Below the pieces are notes generated by a model. That model was not told the DNA's origin. It ran no database searches and worked only from the letters and a program-made list of their open reading frames with translations. From positions 1,620,161-1,684,160 of the forward strand of contig NZ_SSYA01000001.1 of assembly GCF_004917065.1 (NCBI RefSeq): DNA of 64,000 nucleotides, written 5' to 3'. How positions within the stretch are numbered: position 1 is the stretch's first letter; every line of letters starts with the position of its first letter. Source of the DNA: Geomonas ferrireducens (GTDB taxonomy: Bacteria; Desulfobacterota; Desulfuromonadia; Geobacterales; Geobacteraceae). The position numbers and the translations under genes were made by a program. Positions 60,925 through 64,000 of the stretch are shown here, piece after piece.

Positions 60925-61653
60925 ATGATCATTATTCCGGCAATAGATCTGAAGAACGGCTGCTGCGTGCGTCTTGAGCAGGGGCTGATGGAGAAGGACA
61001 CCGTTTTCAACGACGATCCGGGTGCGCAGGCGGCCGAGTGGCAGCGCCAGGGGGGCGAGATCCTCCACATCGTCGACCTCGACGGTGCCTTCGCCGGCGA
61101 GCCCAAGAACCGGACCGCCATCGAGTCCATCGTCAAATCCGTCACCATCCCGACCCAGTTGGGGGGCGGCATCCGCGATATAGCCACCATCGAAGCCTAC
61201 CTTTCCCTCGGCATCGGCCGGGTCATCATCGGCACCGCGGCCCAGCGTAACCCCGCCTTCGTAAAAGAGGCGTGCGCCAAATTCCCCGGCAAGATCGTGG
61301 TCGGCATCGATGCCAAGAACGGCATGGTCGCTGTGCAGGGGTGGGCCGAGGTTACCGGCATCACCGCGACCGAGCTCGCCAGGCAGTTCGAGGGTGACGG
61401 CGTCTCCGCCATCATCTACACCGACATCAGCCGCGACGGCATGATGCAGGGGCCGAACATCGAGGCGACCAAGGCGCTGGCCGAGTCGATCAACATCCCG
61501 GTGATCGCGTCCGGCGGCCTTTCCTCGCTGAAGGACATCGAGAACCTCATCGCCATCGAGTCCTCCGGCGTCACCGGCGTCATCACCGGCAAGGCCATCT
61601 ATTCCGGCGCCATCAACCTCGCGGAAGCCATCGCGCTGACCAAGAGGCGGTAA
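60925..61653 (+). CDS. hisA: ProFAR isomerase HisA
   Basis: HisA is the TIM-barrel isomerase that opens the sugar ring of ProFAR to PRFAR. The 242-residue protein opens with [19 protein letters not shown], with the catalytic Asp in AIDLK, and has [20 protein letters not shown], the second catalytic Asp in [16 protein letters not shown], and the phosphate loop [20 protein letters not shown] precedes the ATG. It is similar in fold to hisF, from which it is separated by 54 bases that contain a C/G-rich inverted repeat. Confidence 0.96.
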   Translation: MIIIPAIDLKNGCCVRLEQGLMEKDTVFNDDPGAQAAEWQRQGGEILHIVDLDGAFAGEPKNRTAIESIVKSVTIPTQLGGGIRDIATIEAYLSLGIGRVIIGTAAQRNPAFVKEACAKFPGKIVVGIDAKNGMVAVQGWAEVTGITATELARQFEGDGVSAIIYTDISRDGMMQGPNIEATKALAESINIPVIASGGLSSLKDIENLIAIESSGVTGVITGKAIYSGAINLAEAIALTKRR

Positions 61654-61656
61654 CCA

Positions 61657-61685
61657 CCCCTACCCCCGCCCGCAAGGGGAGGGGG
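61657..61685. repeat. C/G-rich inverted repeat between hisA and hisF
   Basis: CCCCTACCCCC and GGGGAGGGGG flank a short GCCCGCAA loop between the hisA stop and the hisF start. It is of the same type as the larger element at 62490-62580 and is not followed by a T run. Confidence 0.55.
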
Positions 61686-61707
61686 AATAAGTTATCCGGA
61701 GTTCCAG

Positions 61708-62466
<759 letters not shown>

Positions 62467-62489
62467 CGCCGCACTACCTCCGGTTCAGT

Positions 62490-62580
62490 CCCCTCCCCAG
62501 GAGGGGGAGGGTTAGGGAGGGGGAAGGTTTGGCGCACGAACCCTTTTCCCCCCTCCCGGCCTCCCCCCTCCAGGGGGAGG
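62490..62580. repeat. Large imperfect C/G-rich inverted repeat between hisF and hisE
   Basis: The left arm 62490-62527 (CCCCTCCCCAGGAGG...GGGAAGG) and right arm 62542-62580 (CCTTTTCCCCCCTCC...GGGGGAGG) are imperfect reverse complements around a 14-base centre, and each arm can also fold on itself. It fills most of the 139-base gap. Elements of this look recur in the window (49988-50010, 61657-61685). Confidence 0.8.
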
Positions 62581-62605
62581 AGCTAAATCACCAAGGAGCA
62601 GCATC

Positions 62606-62932
62606 ATGCAAGATCCCAAAGACGACATCATCGCCGCGGTCTACCGCGTCATCCAGGAGCGCAAGGCGAACCCGAGCGAGAACTCCTACACGGCAAGCCT
62701 CATGGCCAAGGGGATCGACAAGATCCTCAAGAAGCTTGGCGAGGAGGCGACCGAGGTGGTCATCGCAGGCAAGGGGGGCAAGCGCGAGGAGATCGTCTAC
62801 GAGACGGCCGACCTTATCTTCCACAGCCTCGTCCTGCTCGGCTTCTATGACATAGATCCCGAAGAGGTGTACTCAGAACTGAGGCGCCGCTTCGGCATGT
62901 CCGGCATAGAAGAGAAGAACTCCCGCGGATAA
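62606..62932 (+). CDS. hisE: Phosphoribosyl-ATP pyrophosphatase HisE
   Basis: HisE hydrolyses PR-ATP to PR-AMP, the second histidine step. The 108-residue MazG-like helical protein has ERKANPSENSYTASLMAKG, then KKLGEEATEVVIAGKGGKREEIVYETADLIFHSLVLL, with the metal-binding Glu and Asp residues. It is not fused to HisI, whose gene is not in the window. AAGGAG lies 7 bases before the ATG. A new promoter for rpsU follows 24 bases after the stop. Confidence 0.95.
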   Translation: MQDPKDDIIAAVYRVIQERKANPSENSYTASLMAKGIDKILKKLGEEATEVVIAGKGGKREEIVYETADLIFHSLVLLGFYDIDPEEVYSELRRRFGMSGIEEKNSRG

Positions 62933-62956
62933 CTGTTCCACTCTGGCACAATTGCC

Positions 62957-62984
62957 TTGACAAAAAAGACGGCAATGGTATATT
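62957..62984 (+). promoter_or_regulatory. Sigma70-type promoter of rpsU-yqeY
   Basis: TTGACA (62957-62962) and TATATT (62979-62984) with a 16-base spacer. An inverted repeat ATTGCC (62951-62956) / GGCAAT (62971-62976) flanks the -35 and could be an operator or a weak terminator for the his operon. Confidence 0.7.
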
Positions 62985-63064
62985 GCTGGTTCCTTGAATA
63001 TTGTCTGCCGGCCCGTACCCACACAAAGTTTGTAAATCTTGCTAGAGAAGGGGGGGGAATATGA

Positions 63065-63262
63065 ATGCCGGGAGTAAAGGTAAAAGAAGCTGAACCGTTT
63101 GAGCTTGCACTGAAGAAATTCAAAAAGCAGTGTGAAAAAGCCGGGATCCTTTCTGAGGTCCGTAAAAGAGAGCACTACGAGAAGCCGAGCATCAAGAAGA
63201 AGAAAAAGGCTATCGCTGCTCGCAAACGCGCTCTGAAAAAACAGCGCAAGATGGTCGACTAA
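63065..63262 (+). CDS. rpsU: Small-subunit ribosomal protein S21
   Basis: S21 helps the 30S subunit base-pair with mRNA. The 65-residue basic protein matches the family: [40 protein letters not shown], then a Lys/Arg tail ([11 protein letters not shown]). A G run (GGGGGGG) precedes the ATG at 63065. It is cotranscribed with yqeY, whose start is 10 bases after the stop. Confidence 0.97.
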   Translation: MPGVKVKEAEPFELALKKFKKQCEKAGILSEVRKREHYEKPSIKKKKKAIAARKRALKKQRKMVD

Positions 63263-63271
63263 GAGGGTTTC

Positions 63272-63715
63272 ATGCAACTGAGGGAGAGACTTAACGCGGA
63301 ACTGAAGGAGGCGATGAGAAGTCGCGACACCCTGCGTTTATCAACGATCCGCATGGTACTCTCCTCGGTGAAAAACCGCGACATCGAACTCAGGCGTGAA
63401 CTGAACGATAGCGAGATCACCGAAACCATCGTTACCCTCTGCAAGCAGCGCAGGGAATCCATCCGACTCTTTAAGGAAGCAGGCAGACAAGAGTTGGTGG
63501 ATAAAGAGGAAGCGGAGCTCGCGCTCCTGATGGGCTACCTCCCCCAGCAGCTGACACGGGAAGAGCTGGAAGCCCTGGTGATGAAAGTCATCGCGGAAGT
63601 CGGCGCTACCGGCGGCAAGGATATGGGCAAGGTCATGAAGACCATCCAGCCCCAGGTCGCCGGCCGTGCAGATGGTAAATTGGTGAGCGAAGTTGTGAAG
63701 GAAAAACTCGCGTGA
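63272..63715 (+). CDS. yqeY: GatB/YqeY domain protein
   Basis: This 147-residue free-standing YqeY protein is homologous to the C-terminal tRNA-binding domain of the amidotransferase subunit GatB; its own role is not established. Family marks are LRERLNAELKEAMRSRDTLR, TLCKQRRESIRLFKEAGRQE, EEAELALLMGYLPQQLTREE and GGKDMGKVMKTIQPQVAGRADGKLV. The pairing rpsU-yqeY is widely conserved. Two hairpins follow it before the next gene. Confidence 0.95.
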   Translation: MQLRERLNAELKEAMRSRDTLRLSTIRMVLSSVKNRDIELRRELNDSEITETIVTLCKQRRESIRLFKEAGRQELVDKEEAELALLMGYLPQQLTREELEALVMKVIAEVGATGGKDMGKVMKTIQPQVAGRADGKLVSEVVKEKLA

Positions 63716-63722
63716 AAAGAAT

Positions 63723-63743
63723 CCCCGGGACTCGTTCCCGGGG
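63723..63743 (+). repeat. Palindromic hairpin after yqeY
   Basis: CCCCGGGA (63723-63730) and TCCCGGGG (63736-63743) form an 8-bp stem with a 5-base loop, 7 bases after the yqeY stop, without a T run. Confidence 0.6.
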
Positions 63744-63773
63744 GAACTTCAGCGGGTTCGGATGTCATGAGTA

Positions 63774-63797
63774 GGGGCGAATCGCAGCGATTCCCCC
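63774..63797 (+). terminator. Probable terminator between yqeY and cvpA
   Basis: GGGGCGAATCG (63774-63784) pairs with CGATTCCCCC (63788-63797) with one mismatch and a 3-base loop, followed by TTCTTTTGCTTT. The T tract is interrupted, so efficiency is uncertain. Confidence 0.55.
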
Positions 63798-63832
63798 TTC
63801 TTTTGCTTTGTGGCTGCTGACCAGGTGTTTGC

Positions 63833-64000
63833 ATGATCCTTCTCGACATCCTTATCTGGGTAGTACTGATTTTCTTCGTGGCAAAGGGATTCTCCAAGGG
63901 GCTGGTCCGCGAGGCCTGTTCTCTCTTGGGGCTCGTCACGGGCGGCTGGGCCGCCTTCCGATACTATTCCTCTCTCAGCCTGGGGATCAGGCATTTCATC
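63833..64000 (+). CDS. CvpA family membrane protein, N-terminal part (3' end outside window)
   Basis: The frame opens at ATG 63833 and is still open at the window end, giving 56 residues. They read MILLDILIWVVLIFFVAKGF, then SKGLVREACSLLGLVTGGW, which is the start of a CvpA-family protein: two membrane helices (about 3-20 and 30-45) around the typical KG..G.VRE motif. The E. coli CvpA is linked to colicin V production, and homologues occur widely as inner-membrane proteins. The full length and downstream partner cannot be seen here. Confidence 0.75.
   Translation, partial: MILLDILIWVVLIFFVAKGFSKGLVREACSLLGLVTGGWAAFRYYSSLSLGIRHFI

Overview
The window looks like chromosome from a GC-rich member of the Geobacterales (Geobacter/Geomonas type, Desulfuromonadota). 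This is an inference. It rests on the order rho-rpmE-thyX-DUF1385-prfA-prmC-murA-hisGDBHAFE-rpsU-yqeY, on a short-form HisG, on near-consensus sigma54 promoters ahead of surface-glycan genes, and on a flagellar set with FlbD, FlbT and FlaF. No tRNA, rRNA, CRISPR array, insertion sequence or phage gene was seen.

Layout. (1) 1-6106, plus strand: late flagellar genes flgI (3' part), flgJ (rod-binding domain only), flgM, flgN, flgK, flgL, a strong terminator, a sigma28-like promoter, flbD, motA and motB. (2) 6107-14732, plus strand: a 9-bp tandem repeat, a sigma54 promoter, a GT4 glycosyltransferase and two giant proteins made of three and two tandem TPR + GT9-like modules. (3) 14733-17331, plus strand: a sigma28 promoter, a small flagellin (fliC), an unrecognised gene, flbT and flaF. 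(4) 17481-44451, minus strand: one tightly packed block with a sigma54 promoter at its head. It reads rfbF, rfbG, an RmlC-type epimerase, a sugar C-methyltransferase, an SDR, radical SAM, GT4, FkbM methyltransferase, radical SAM, methyltransferase, FkbM methyltransferase, CmcI-type methyltransferase, a GT2-methyltransferase-GT9 fusion, a 2716-residue protein with seven apparent glycosyltransferase domains, and a double TPR-GT41 (SPINDLY/OGT-type) protein. (5) 44682-47828, minus strand: a TPR protein behind a sigma28 promoter and a GT2-TPR protein behind a sigma54 promoter. (6) 48126-64000: housekeeping genes, namely a DMT transporter, a cytidylate-kinase-like protein, an RF-like rescue factor, rho, rpmE, thyX, a DUF1385 membrane protein, prfA, prmC, murA, the histidine operon, rpsU, yqeY and the start of a cvpA-family gene.

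How it fits together. Regions 2 to 5 place about 19 glycosyltransferase domains and six methyltransferase domains around one flagellin gene, under promoter types (sigma54, sigma28) that normally time flagellar assembly. The simplest reading is a flagellin or cell-surface glycosylation island. It has its own CDP-linked branched 6-deoxysugar pathway (RfbF, RfbG, epimerase, C-methyltransferase, reductase), an assembly line of multi-domain glycosyltransferases and O-methyl decoration. The glycan structure and the acceptor cannot be read from the sequence.
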